Source: Monarcha castaneiventris obscurior
Lineage: Eukaryota; Chordata; Aves; Passeriformes; Monarchidae
Assembly (NCBI GenBank): GCA_026261815.1
Contig: JAMPIT010000493.1
Location: 2,011,001-2,075,000, forward strand
Reading direction: 5' to 3'
Length of the DNA stretch: 64,000 nt
Below are positions 12,117 through 23,085 of this stretch, piece after piece. The notes beneath the pieces were generated by a model. That model had not been told where the DNA came from. It was given only the letters and a program-made list of their open reading frames with translations, and searched no databases. The number at the start of each line of letters is the position of its first letter. Within the stretch, counting starts at the first letter, position 1. The position numbers and the translations under genes are program-made.

Positions 12117-12863
12117 TGTTATAAATGAATAATTCGTGCTCGAATATAAAATACCAAACTATGTATTAAAGTTAAAATGTAACCAATATAAAATGTAAAT
12201 AAAAGACTGGTCCCAGGGAAAAATTGTAACCTTCACTAGGGAACCGAGTTAAAAAACTAGTTTTGGGAGAATTGCAGTCCTGCAGGAGGGTTGATCTACA
12301 TCCGAAAAAGCTGGACTACAGGAACAAAGATCCATCAAGAGAGAAATTAAGGCGTCTCCTGACATTTACATTTTCAAGGAGAACTTCTCGGAAAGCTGAT
12401 CAAGATCTATGGAAAATTTCTCCCTGAGTTTGGCTGATTAACAACCTGCGAAAACTCCCCTCCCAGGTGCAAGGTGCTAACGACTGGATCTAGAACCAAG
12501 ATATGAGACATCACAACCCATCAGATAACATCCTCCGGTGATTGGGACATTCATCAGAAGCAAGATGTGTTTTGTTTCTCCCAGCACCATGAATAGTATG
12601 CTTCATGTATATGCTGATGGACAGAAATGACATCATAGATCCGGACTCCAGGGGAAAAACTGTATAAAAATAAGCCGCTGGGACCAGTGGTTGTGAACAG
12701 AGGGAGGTCTGATGCGATAGAGGTCAGACCTGTGTTCACCCAGTGCCACCCCCGGGCTTGGCACTGTCTCCTTTTTCGATCGTGGCTTTGCGTGTTTGTA
12801 TTTTCGGACACGTAATAAATTTTATATCTGTTTTACATTAATTGGCGTACCTTATTTATATCA
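12117..12863 (+). mobile_element. Solo LTR of a second ERV family (747 bp)
   Basis: The element begins TGTTATAAAT and ends ATTTATATCA, an imperfect 10-bp terminal inverted repeat (9 of 10) with TG...CA ends. It is flanked by a perfect 4-bp duplication, CTCC, at 12113-12116 and 12864-12867. A TATA box (TATAAAA, 12663-12669) and a poly(A) signal AATAAA (12814-12819) lie about 150 bp apart in the correct order for a plus-strand LTR. This gives a U3 of about 570 bp and a short U5. The 4-bp duplication is typical of class I (gammaretrovirus-like) ERVs. No internal coding remnant adjoins it. The sequence is not detectably related to the TGATGCC family. Confidence 0.8.
12663..12669 (+). promoter_or_regulatory. 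TATA box of LTR 12117-12863
   Basis: TATAAAA lies about 150 bp upstream of the LTR's AATAAA signal, the usual U3/R arrangement. Activity is inferred only. Confidence 0.6.
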
Positions 12864-15800
12864 CTCCTGTCTGTCAGCATCAGTCTGCTGCTATCTCATC
12901 TTTTCAAAGTCACTGATTACATAGGAGGATTTCAAAGGTTTATTTTCCCCTCTCCCCACTAAGCTGGTTCTGCCCATTGAGGGGGATCACAACAATCTCA
13001 ATGCAGGCATTGTCCCCTGAACAGCCCCCATTCCCCACTGCTGCCCACGGCTTCAGGCTTCCCCAGGCTGCAAAGGAACTATTATTAGTGTAGTTACTAT
13101 TAAATTAGCAATATCAGGTCGGTCATGGCAGGGCCTGGAAGGAACAAGACCTGTGGAGCTGGGATATTGCACAGGTAAAGCCACATCCCTCTAACCCAGG
13201 TTCTGCAGGATTCCAGTAGTTTTGTGCAGCATCCAGCTTGACCTGGGAGACCAGGGAAAAAAAACCAGTACAGGACTCTCTTCTTTGGGACAAGCTCTGA
13301 AATTATCAACTATTTTCCATTTTCACTGGATTTTTTTTCTTTTATTTTCTTCCAGAATGCAAAAATACAAGAGCAGACATTTCCTATGGGACTTTTGTTT
13401 CCAGAGATGTGGTTTGCCCCAAAAAAAAGCATTTCCATTTAAAATTTCTCCCTGGTGCAGTCCCCTGCTCCTCACCCACAGGGGCTGGGGGCTGCAGCTG
13501 ACTCGATGTGAATGGATTCAGGTCTCCTGCTTCCAGGAACAAGGGAAGCAGTGGGGAAGGAGCAGCAGCAAACTGGAAGGAGTCACCCCAAACTGGGGAC
13601 AGCTCAAACCAAGCTGCCACAAACACACCAAGCTGAAGGAGCACAGCAGGCAGAGGAGATGGGAAATTTAATTTTATACAGCTTGTAAGAAAGGAGATTA
13701 AATGGGGAGTGTGATAATGCTATAAATACCTCCAGGGAAATACCATCAAAGGAGAGAGGGGGATTATTCAAATGATCTGGAAACAGTAAAACAAGGAGAG
13801 AGCTGGGGCCAGGAGCTACAAATGGAAATACTTCAGGCAAGGCATTAAGAAAAACTGTCTGAGAAGTGAGAGTGATTAGGTGCAGAAATTGGCCGTCCCA
13901 GCAGAGCCAGGGCCTTATCAGAGGTGTTTGAAGGTGGTGTAAGCACTCGTTGGGAGGGCGTGCGGGTGCGACCTGGGGGAGGGACAGGGGTGAGACCTCC
14001 TAAAGGTCTTAAAACCCCCTCACCCAGGCTGTTCCCGTGTCTGATACCTCACCATCAGCCCTGCTGCATGGCCTTGGAGCAGACACGGAGCTCTGCAGCC
14101 CCAAAGACACCTGCAAGCGCCAGAGCTGCTCATCCCTGACTGATGCGTTAGAGCATTCCCAGGCACTCACCTTCCTCTTCCCGTCCTGCTTCTCAGCCTT
14201 TCTCCATTTTTCTGAATTCATTTCCCTGTCCTGTGACCGAAGAAAACAAAGGCTGATGGAGCCATATACTGACTTTTCTGGTCCAGGATGAAATGCCATA
14301 TAAAATATTCCAGCCAGCTCGCCACTACGTAACTTGGCAGTGTAGCGTGAGTAGCTAATGAGTAAAGCTGAAGTTGGCCGTGCAATTAAAAGTGATATAT
14401 TTTTATACATAAATGATGAGTTTTCCATCCCCAAAGCTGATAAATTTCTCAGGCTAAATTTCTCAAGCTAAGAGCCTTTTGTGGCCACATTTTTACACAG
14501 CACTATTTTTTTTCCTCTGCTTCCCTCCAAAAAAAATGACCAGTTTTCCCATCTACTTAATGGGCTGTAAATACTTTCCTGCTAAGATGAAAAGTCCATT
14601 CGATTTGCATTAAATCTTCATCATTACGAGCCCCTGAGAGACTGCAGCAAGGCTGAATACTGACACAGAATACTGCATCTTTTTCTGGAAACCTTCCCTT
14701 AAATATCCCAAGGGGGAAGAAGAAACAAAGGAGGGCAGGCAAGGAGTGAATAAAACCCTGTGGTTTGGTATTGGGACAGGACTACTTGCTGGAAAGGGAA
14801 TTTTCAGCCCTGGGGTCTCCTTCCCAGCCTTGGTGCTGTTAGGGCAGGATCTGCCCTGTCTCAGAGCATCTTTGATGCAGGAGTTTCCCTGATCTTCCAA
14901 CTCACAGCCTGTGGACGTGTCCATGAGCAGTGTCCCCATCGCTGCCCTGTGGCCCCTACATGCCAGGCAGGGTAGTGACATCTCCTTTCAACAACCCCAA
15001 TCCCACCTTAAGCCCCCCAAAACACAAAAGAGGGCAGAAGGAAGTTCAGCGCCAGCAGCTACTTCAGGTCTGGAGAGAACAGCTCTGCCCAGCACCAGAG
15101 CTTCTGACCTGTCCTCACACACAGAAATGCACACAGCGGGTCTTGAGCTGCCCTTTCACAGCTATCACCTCTTCAGCCCCTGATCCTGCCAGCTCCCAGG
15201 TCCCTGGATTGACCTGCATCACTGCTCAAAAGCTGCCTGCTTTGCCTTTCTTCTCGGCAAATTACAGACGATTTTAGAACATTTTGATGATTTTTGACAA
15301 TGATGAAGAGTAAGGTCTCAAACTGGAGCGCTGGGCTCAGCACGGGGCTGTGCTCCAGCCAGAATCCTGCTCTGATTGTCAGCTCTTCCCTTGCAAGGGG
15401 AGTTCTGCTCTTCGCCTGATCTCCTGCACAGGCAGGACATAAAGGCTTCCACAACCTGCCCAACCTTTGTCATGATGCACATCAAGGGAGGCCACACTGC
15501 AGCTGCAAACACCATCCCAATGAAAAAGTAATTCCTGGGAGGAACAGGGCCACAAGTGCCACCTGTTAATTGAGGAAGATGAGATCACAGTGCTGCAGAG
15601 CAAGCACAGCAGAACAGCGCTGGAGCCTGACCTCCTGCACACCAGAGCCCAGTGATTTCCCCTGAGCTCCTGTGCTGCAGAGGGGGACTGCTGGGGACCC
15701 ACCAGGCACCTCAAAACCCATCACAGGGGTGGCAAAAGGCTTCCAGACAGGACCTTCCAGTCTCAATCTAGTGCTCAAAGACAAAACAACATGAGAAGGG

Positions 15801-16894
15801 AGGTGGGGTGGGCAGAGAAATCCCTTCCAGAGGCTGCTGATGCTCACCTGGGAAGGGCTGACAAGCACAGCATCCCCTTCCAGCCGTGGGTGCACAAACA
15901 CTCCCATCAAAGCTGTTTATTGTCTCCGCCATAAAAGGGTTTCAATCAAGCTGGGACAGTAAACTCTAGTTTAAATTAAACTGTCCCATTTACTCCCGAT
16001 GAAGGCTGTTTGCATCTGAAACCCTGTCTCGGACAAATAGTGCTTCAGAGCACAGATTTAGCTTACAGCATTTAAAGCAGCTGTCTTCATAAAAGCTAAT
16101 AAAATACCGTTGGATAATTAAAAGCTTTAATTAAAAATGCAAAGTCCAAATAGTTTCATATTAACAAGGAAACTTGTTTTGACATCTGAAATTGCTGCAC
16201 AAGCTAAATTTCTGTGTATTCTCTCCAGGCTATTTAGAGTTTGCTGCGTAGCTGGAAATGCCTCCTAGCTCAGTGCAATCACCATGTGTTGCTGGGGACG
16301 TGCACCAAAAATTGACGCAGCTTGTTTTACAACTTCACTTTTAATTATCCCAGTCTGAGGCAGCAGTGGGCTTATTTGCATGGCAATCCCTGAACGAAGC
16401 CTGGGGATGGAGCAGCTTGGCGTGCAGGGGATAAAATATGTAACTTCCAGGCACAGGCTGCCAAGCTCAAGTGAGAGCTGAGCAGAGCAGCAGAGCTAGC
16501 CTTGGGTAGAGTTTTCAGTAGCTCTGCCCTTAGCTGTGGCACTGGGACAGGGGCTGCACATGGTGTCACCTTCCTGCAGCCTGGAGCACCCACACACCAC
16601 TGCTGGGAAATGGAATTTGGGGTGGCCTTGCTAGGGATGAAGAGCCGGAGCCTGGATACAGGAGTTGGTTTGGCAGCTGAATGTGGGAGTTGGGTCTGTG
16701 GCTAGTGCCATGTCTGCAACAGCTCAAATGCACGAGTTCTGTGTCTGTTTCTACTTTTATCCACATCAGGGGGGAACTGGAGCACATCTCACTTACATGA
16801 AATCCTATTTCTTGAAGGACGAGCACAGGCCTGGACACAGCTGAGGATGTTCCAGCTGTGGTGCACAACACACTATCAGGAGAAAGGAAGCTCC
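12864..16894. other. Unique noncoding DNA with possible conserved blocks
   Basis: No gene recognised. A strong polypyrimidine-AG (about 13329-13354) resembles a splice acceptor, but no recognisable exon follows. A 14-bp unit is repeated in tandem at 14441-14468 (TAAATTTCTCAGGC, then the same with AAGC). The region 14290-14480 and the AT-rich stretch 15905-16260 look like candidate conserved noncoding elements. Confidence 0.45.
15953..15987. repeat. 8-bp inverted repeat in an AT-rich block
   Basis: GGGACAGT at 15953-15960 is mirrored by ACTGTCCC at 15980-15987, separated by 19 AT-rich bases. It could be a hairpin or a spaced dimeric binding site. No function is known. Confidence 0.6.
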
Positions 16895-17104
16895 GAGAAG
16901 GAGAAGGAGAAGGAGAAGGAGAAGGAGAAGGAGAAGGGGAAGGGGAAGGGGAAGGGGAAGGGGAAGGAGAAGGAGAAGGAGAAGGAGAAGGAGAAGGAGA
17001 AGGAGAAGGAGAAGGAGAAGGAGAAGGAGAAGGAGAAGGAGAAGGAGAAGGAGAAGGAGAAGGAGAAGGAGAAGGAGAAGGAGAAGGAGAAGAAGGAGGA
17101 GAGG
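16895..17104. repeat. (GAGAAG)n polypurine microsatellite
   Basis: About 210 bp of nearly pure purine on the plus strand with a 6-bp period GAGAAG. It is interrupted by a block of GGGGAA units at 16936-16963 and ends in GAAGGAGG. It is the longest simple repeat in the window. The hexamer length keeps every frame open, so it produces spurious frames of 110-190 codons encoding Glu-Gly, Lys-Glu, Ser-Pro or poly-Leu runs. The strand is capable of forming triplex DNA, and the GGGG block fits a G-quadruplex. Confidence 0.97.
16936..16963 (+). other. G-quadruplex-capable tract
   Basis: Five GGGG runs (16936-16939, 16942-16945, 16948-16951, 16954-16957, 16960-16963) are separated by AA loops. This fits the standard four-tract G-quadruplex pattern with very short loops. 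Folding is inferred. Confidence 0.8.
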
Positions 17105-17640
17105 CAGTGCTCTGCCCTGTCCCTGGGATTGCTGGAGGCTCACTCAAGTCCCAGTGCTTCTCAAATCCTCATTTCAAAGCCCCTGACGCTGCAGAGCCAG
17201 TGGGAAACCTCTGCTTCATCCACGCTGTTCCCTTTGGACCCTCCACAGCATCAGATCCTCTTCCGCTGGGGCTCATGGGGGTGCGATTTACAGCCCCTCC
17301 ACTCCTGTGCCTTGGAACAAAACACTCCTGTAATGAGCACTGGTGAAACAGCAGTAAATCCATCAGTCCACCCTCGGGAATACAACTCCATAAGGCTTAA
17401 AACCAACAGGGATTGATTTAATTGTGTAATTTGGCATTTCTCACAGCACAGAGCCTCTCTCAGCACCAGCTGTTACACACCCATCTCCACAGCAGCTTTG
17501 CCTTTAGCTACACAGCCCCTCGTTCCCTGGCCTCTGGCAGTGGAAAAGCCATCCCAGAGCTGCTAAGGGCATGTGGTTGTTAGTGCCCTTACTTTGGAAA
17601 TGGGTGCCACTGTCCAGTTCCATCCCCGAGACACTGGGTC
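17105..17640. other. Unique noncoding DNA, no gene recognised
   Basis: No gene or repeat recognised between the microsatellite and the following CR1 end. The open frames here are tails of the repeat-driven frames. Confidence 0.5.
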
Positions 17641-17704
17641 CTGTTGGACCATTTTATGATTTGATGAGTCTGGAGGTCTTTTCCAACCTTAATGATTCTA
17701 TGAC
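17641..17704 (+). mobile_element. CR1 LINE 3'-end fragment
   Basis: A short, diverged CR1 3' terminus: a GGACC...GATGAGTCTGGAGG segment, then TTTTCCAACCTTAATGATTC and a final ATTCTATGA. The orientation is plus from the terminal motif. Only about 65 bp remain. Confidence 0.75.
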
Positions 17705-18082
17705 TTATTGGATCATAAGAAAGCAGATTTCTTTTGCCATTTAACATACTTCTATAGAGGTTTAATGAGAGTAAACTTAAAACATTTGGATTTCAACAGC
17801 TTTGTTTTGGCCTTTTTTTGGCATTTTATTGGTATATTTCTCTCCAGCAAAACCATCAAAAATTAAAATCTGGCTTTTTTCCAAGTCTTTTTAAAACCAT
17901 GAGCAGATTTCCATGCCTTGGTGCTTTTTCTTTCCCTCTACCCCACCTTGGCACTTCTGGTTGTTTTTGCACAGAGAGCACAATAAGCATTTCTCCATCA
18001 CAGCCCCAAGGCTGGAAGTCGCTGGGATAAAGGCAGTGGCTTGGCCCAGTGCTGAGCAGGCACCCAGTTGCATTTCTCTGCC
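17705..18082. other. Unique noncoding DNA, no gene recognised
   Basis: Mixed, T-rich sequence. No gene, repeat or regulatory site could be supported. Confidence 0.5.
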
Positions 18083-18190
18083 AGGTAGCCACTGGCAAAA
18101 GGTTTCTTTAAGTCCTGCCTCATTTCCCCCACCTGCAGAATGATGAGATGATGGACTCACCTACTCTGCAAAGTGCTTTGTAAAGGCCCC
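18083..18190 (+). mobile_element. MIR-like ancient SINE fragment
   Basis: The stretch CTCATTTCCCCCACCTGCAGAA and the later CAAAGTGCTTTGTAAA resemble, in order, the 3' half of the MIR SINE ('cctcagtttcc..catctgtaaaatg' and 'gtaaagcgctt'). Divergence is high, as expected for a repeat that predates birds. An alignment would be needed to confirm it. Confidence 0.5.
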
Positions 18191-18489
18191 TTTTTCTCAT
18201 GGCTCTGCTGACTTCTGGGGCATGGAAATTTTGGGTTTCTCAGCACTCTGTGCAGCTCCACCAATTTCTGCTCTCAGCTTGATCCACCCTGCTGAAGAGC
18301 CATGGTGTGTGCAGGGAGTTTTCTCAGCTTCCCACCCATTTCTGTCCTGGCCCTGGGTATGAGGGGCTGCAAAGGTGATTTTGGGTCCCCAGGGCACCCC
18401 TTAGGGCTCCCTCTCTTGCTGCAGTTCCCCTGCAGTGATGGTCACTTTTTGGTTGTCTCCAGCTGTGCCACACGCTGGAGGAGACAGAA

Positions 18490-18728
18490 AAAATTGAAAA
18501 TAATAAGTTTGAAACATCAGAGAAACCTTTTTTCTTTACTGTTAGGGTGGTCTAATATTGGAAAAATTTGCCCAGAGAGCTTTTGGAGTGTCCATCCTTG
18601 CAGATATTCAAACCCAGCTGGACATGGTGCTGAGCAGTTTGTTCCAGCTGAGCCTTCTCTAAGCAGAGGGGCTGGACTTGAACCTTCCAGAGGCACCTTC
18701 TAACCACAGTGATCCTGTGCAGTTCATG
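18490..18728 (+). mobile_element. CR1 LINE 3'-region fragment, diverged
   Basis: Diagnostic CR1 blocks appear in order: AGGGTGGTCTAATATTGG, TTTGCCCAGAGAGC, CCATCCTTGCAGATATTCAA and CCAGCTGGACATGGTGCT. The piece ends with a degraded GTGATCCTGTG tail. Blocks run in the sense direction. It is older than the CR1 at 35.7 kb, with many substitutions, and has no coding capacity. Confidence 0.8.
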
Positions 18729-21700
18729 GGACCTGCACAAGATCATCCTCCATCCTGAGTACCCAGCATGGGAGCTTTGCGTTTCCAGTCTGCACACAGC
18801 CACAGCAGCATTTTCTGTGACTGAGGGAAGCTATGGCCATGCTAGGTTTCAGTCAGCCACAATAAAACTAATTAACATGTGAAAAATCAAAGGCAAACTA
18901 TGCAAGACACTCAAGAAAATTAAACTGAATTGATTTTTCAAGTGGATTAAGATGTCACATTTTGCTTCTTTGTACTGTTTTTAGCAGGATTAAAATGACC
19001 ATGACTCAATTTAGTTCTCCTTAAATGAATGAAAGTAAACTGAATCCCTTGTAAGAGCCTACCAAGGAGTTTAATCCATAAACATTTATTTAATTTTGAT
19101 TTTCTTTCTTAAGTGTCCTAAGCCAATACCTGAGGCTCTCTCTGCAGTCGGTGGCAGGAGACAGATACCTCTGGAACGTGCTGCACTGCTGCTGACAGAG
19201 ATGTGTGTCCCAGGCAGGTGAGAGGCATTTCACTCAGCATCTCCAGGGAATCCCTCAGCAAGCTCCCCCTAAAATGCAGGGCAGCAAAAAACCCACCAAA
19301 CCCAGGACCTACACGTGAGGAAATCCCTCCCTGTCTTTGCTTGGGGGGCAGAGGTGTGAGGGGTGGGTGGTCCAGTTGCAAACACAATCATTTTGACCAC
19401 ACAGGTCTCTTCAGGAATTACAGGAAAGGGAGCGATGATCACTGCCCAGCACTACCGGGGCCGTGGTACCCGGGACTGGCTCAGTGTGGGGACGGGGACA
19501 ACGGACCCTGGCAGTGCAGGAACAGCTCCTTGTGCTGTCCAGAGGATGAGAAATTGCTGGCCAGCTCTGCAGAAGCTCCATCCAAAGGGAGGGTTTGGTG
19601 AGCACCTGCAGATGTGGGGCCTGATTCCAGCTTCACACTAGGCAACCCCACATCACTCTCACACCACTCTGGGGCACAGCCTGGGGCTCGGGGTGCTCTG
19701 CCCTGCACCCCTGCATCCCCCAACCCACGACCACACGCAGGGACGGGGGACTGAGACCAGAAGGGTCCTCATGATGCCAAGATCTGCAGGTGGCTCCGTC
19801 AGAGCTGCACAGAGCCCAGGGCTGCTGGTCCAGCCCGGATCAGACACGCTCTTGTGCCGCCTACAGGCATCGGGGCTGTTTTGCATGGCTGCCTCGACTC
19901 TCATTTTCATGAGGAATTATTCCTGCCTGAAACCAGGAGAGGCTGGTTCAGCATCCTAAACACACCACGAGATTTGTGCTTGAGTCCCCTGTCTGCTGAC
20001 ATTTGGGGTGCAAAGCACTTCCAACACTGATCCCAGGCAGCACAATCTCTTCTCTTCATCGCTGCTGGTACCCAGTAGTTTTGCCTTTGCTGAGGAGACT
20101 GGGATGATATTTATACACTGCTGGGATTTATGAGGCTCAGCCACTTTGCCTTGTGTGGATACAAACTCAGCCAGTTTTTATCTTGCTGAGATTTCTACTG
20201 GAAACTTGAAAGGAGCCGGGATTGGGACACCGATAAAGCTCTGGCTTTCCACATAATAAATCACTATCGGCTGACTGCTGCTGTTTATCTTTGCAAAGAA
20301 AGACAAGGGCAAAGTCAAAGTGGGGAAGCATAAAACCTTGGTCTTTCTTGCCCTCTGCTCTAAGGTGGCACCGGAGTGAGACCCAGCATCCCTCTTGGTA
20401 CAGGGAATTCCTCCCCTCTGCCTTTGATCACCCCACAAACCTGCTAACGCCTCATCACAACCCCTCACTAAAGCGGGGCAAGAAACAGCGCTGTCAGCTC
20501 TGCAAACATCTTGTAATCACCACACTTTTCCCATTCCCTGTCAACATGAGACCTGGAATTATTCAGCAGAAGATAAAGCAGAGTTAGCTCCCAGCCTGGG
20601 ACTTGGGGGACTCACCAGGATGCTGAGTTCATGCATCTTGTCTTGAGTGAGGTGGGCCAGGAGTTTGGTATTTGTTGCTCATACTGCGGGTTCATGCCCT
20701 TTTTATCTGTCTCACATTCTCTCTGGGCCTGACAAGAACGTCCCTCCTGGATTTGAAACATGTTCTCCAGGGAAGTTTTATCAGGACTTCTGAAAAGTTC
20801 CACTTTTAGCAATTAATAAAAAAAAAAATCCACAAATTTGCCCGCCTGCTGGGCTTGATGTCACGGCAGCCAGTGTGATGTTGCAAATCCAAAGTGGTGA
20901 CCTTATCACACAGAAAGGTAATGGTGCACTGGTGGACTCTGGTGGGTTCCAGCCTGGCTCATGTGCGATTTTCTGGGATTTGCTTTTTCCACTTGGTGAC
21001 AGCAGCAAGCTGTTTATAAGCAAGACGTGCCCTCAGATGCAACTTCGCAAAAAATAAGTAAAAACGGATATCAGACTCCAGAACTCACCTGGTTAGAGAC
21101 AGTTTGTGCTTCAGCCCAGTGTAAATGCTGGGAACAGCATCCACATGGAGGAATTCCTGAGTCCACAGCACTCCTAGACACAAAATAAACAGAAAGGTCC
21201 CCCTGTTTTTGGCCACGATGTTTGTGTCAGAGGCAGCTTGCAGGTTGCAGCAGCAGGAAATAAAACTTTTGCTAATAAGTAAACTCAGGCAATGTGCCTT
21301 GCACCAACGCAATCCTGCCATCCATGACTTTAAAACCTGCTGGAAGGGGTGTATAAAACAGCCATCCCATTCATGCAGTGATGCTTTTTGTCTCCTACCC
21401 CATGCTCAAACCATCAACCCCTCCTAAGCAGGGATGTGCTACCCAAGGAATTTCTCCACCAAGCATTTCTTCTTTCAGAAAGCCAAAGCCAAGCAAAACC
21501 AGTTTTTCTGCAAGCTCATGCAGCTAGGGCAGAGAGAAAAACATGCTGATAAGTATCTTGGATGGCTTCAGGATAAATTTATGTCTGATCTGCTCCCTAA
21601 TACAAAATGTTTTGGTTGTTTTCTCTCCTCAGCAATTGCACATGAAAATCCAAGTTAATGAGGTGAGGATTAAATACCCTCAGGATGGGGAAATAAACCT

Positions 21701-22493
21701 TGACTTCTGGCAAGATTTGAGAGGCTTTGTACCAAACAAAGCCATGTGAACAGCAGTGTAAACGCTTCAGTGTGAGATTTCCCACAGCACTCTGTACCTT
21801 AAAGCACATTTTACATGCAAGGACGGAGCAGCATTTGCTTGGCTCCATCCTGTGATGTGACAGGACAAAGCCCTGAAGCCACCAGAGATCCCAAAACAGT
21901 GGCAGGAGCATTTCCCAGGCTGGGACAAGGCACCAGCACTCTCAGTGGGGCAGGAGCAGGAGCCCCACTGTTTGACCACTGCCTGTGGGTGCCACAGGGA
22001 CAAGACCAGTCAGGACACGGGGCAGGTCCACTCCGTCCTTGATGATTCTTTGGGATGTGCAAAGCTGCCCGTCTCAAGTCTGAGTTTGGGTCATTTTGGG
22101 TGCTCCAGACCAGCAAGATGAATGCTGGAGGGGTGATAAAGGGTGATAAACAGCCCTGCAGGCCCAAAGCTGGGCTCCTGCTGCAACAGAGGAGAAACAC
22201 AAGGAAATGAAAAACAATTAAATTACCGGGGGGAGGAATGTGCTGGGGCAGTGCCAGGCAGTGTTCTGTCACCCCCACAGGATCCACTGTGCCCCTCGTG
22301 CAGCACCAGGAGATGGAGCCACAGCTCCCAATCCTAGGTCCAGGGCACCATCAGCAACCTGCAACCCTCTGTGCATCGAGACAGGCGGCAGGAACACCAA
22401 GCCAGGATATTCTAACATTAACAAGTTTCATTCACCACCATTAAACATTAAAAGGTGCTTATTTTACCAGGAGAACTCACTGACATGAGGTAA
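18729..22493. other. Unique noncoding DNA with a possible conserved block
   Basis: No gene recognised. The AT-rich segment 18840-19090 has several homeodomain-type TAATTA/GATTAA sites and looks like candidate conserved noncoding DNA. Open frames of up to about 158 codons near 21.8-22.3 kb overlap on both strands and have no recognisable domain. Confidence 0.45.
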
Positions 22494-23085
22494 TGTGCCA
22501 GTCTGGCCAAAATCTAGCAATTTATCCTCTGGGAGAAAACCAGGTTACAGCCACCCTTCCCCCCACCAGGTTTGGGAAAAAAATTCATCGAAGGAAAGTG
22601 AAAGAGATAAAACATATTTATTAACAAACACACAGCAAAAGGATAATAATGCTAAATAGTAAAACCCCTCGCTATAGCAAGAAAACCTGGGAAGGAATTA
22701 GAGTCCTCTCGTAGCTGTGGTCCCTCCTTCTCGGAGATGCCGTGGGGGGTGGCCTTAGGCCCCCTCCGGGCCTGAAGAAAAGTTCTCCCGATGTGTTCTG
22801 ATGTTGTTGAAACAGTCCAGAAGGGGACCAAAAAAAAGGGAAAAAAACCCCAAAGTCCCAGGAACCACGCTGGAGAAAAAGGGGAAAAAAACGAAAAAAA
22901 CCTGGCAGCTGGAGAACGCAGAGGAGTCTCTATCTCTGTGTCCTTGGGAACTGCTTTGAAAAGTTTGGTTGGTTGGTTGGTTGTTTTCTTTTCCTCCCCT
23001 CTCAAGCTTAGTTTAAAAGCAAAAAATTAATTTTTTGGCATAGAGCCATGATAGAGGATCCACATCCTAGAGTCACCCCAAGACA
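22494..23085 (-). mobile_element. Solo LTR of a third ERV family (592 bp)
   Basis: On the minus strand the element begins TGTCTTGGGG and ends TGGCACA, with TG...CA ends. A perfect 5-bp duplication GGTAA flanks it (22489-22493 and 23086-23090). A minus-strand AATAAA signal is at plus 22617-22622, about 125 bp from the LTR 3' end, as expected for R/U5. The middle contains oligo-purine runs and a GGTTGGTTGGTTGGTT stretch (22969-22984 region). A 5-bp duplication points to an ERVL-like (class III) or related element rather than class I. No internal sequence adjoins it, so it is a solo LTR. Open frames across it are incidental. Confidence 0.8.

Noticed and set aside
13329..13354. Strong polypyrimidine-AG resembling a splice acceptor
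   Set aside because: The following sequence has no recognisable coding homology or clear donor. Such motifs are frequent by chance.
16682..16695. TGTGGGAGTTGGGT identical to the end of the 51/56 kb LTRs
   Set aside because: Similarity stops after 14 bases and no LTR body follows. Probably coincidence.
16566..17416. Long open frames encoding Ser-Pro, Leu, Glu-Gly and Lys-Glu repeats
   Set aside because: They exist in several frames of both strands only because the hexamer repeat contains no stop codon. Flanking residues have no domain.
22138..22151. GGGTGATAAA doublet as a regulatory repeat
   Set aside because: Two adjacent 10-bp copies are too short to support a function.
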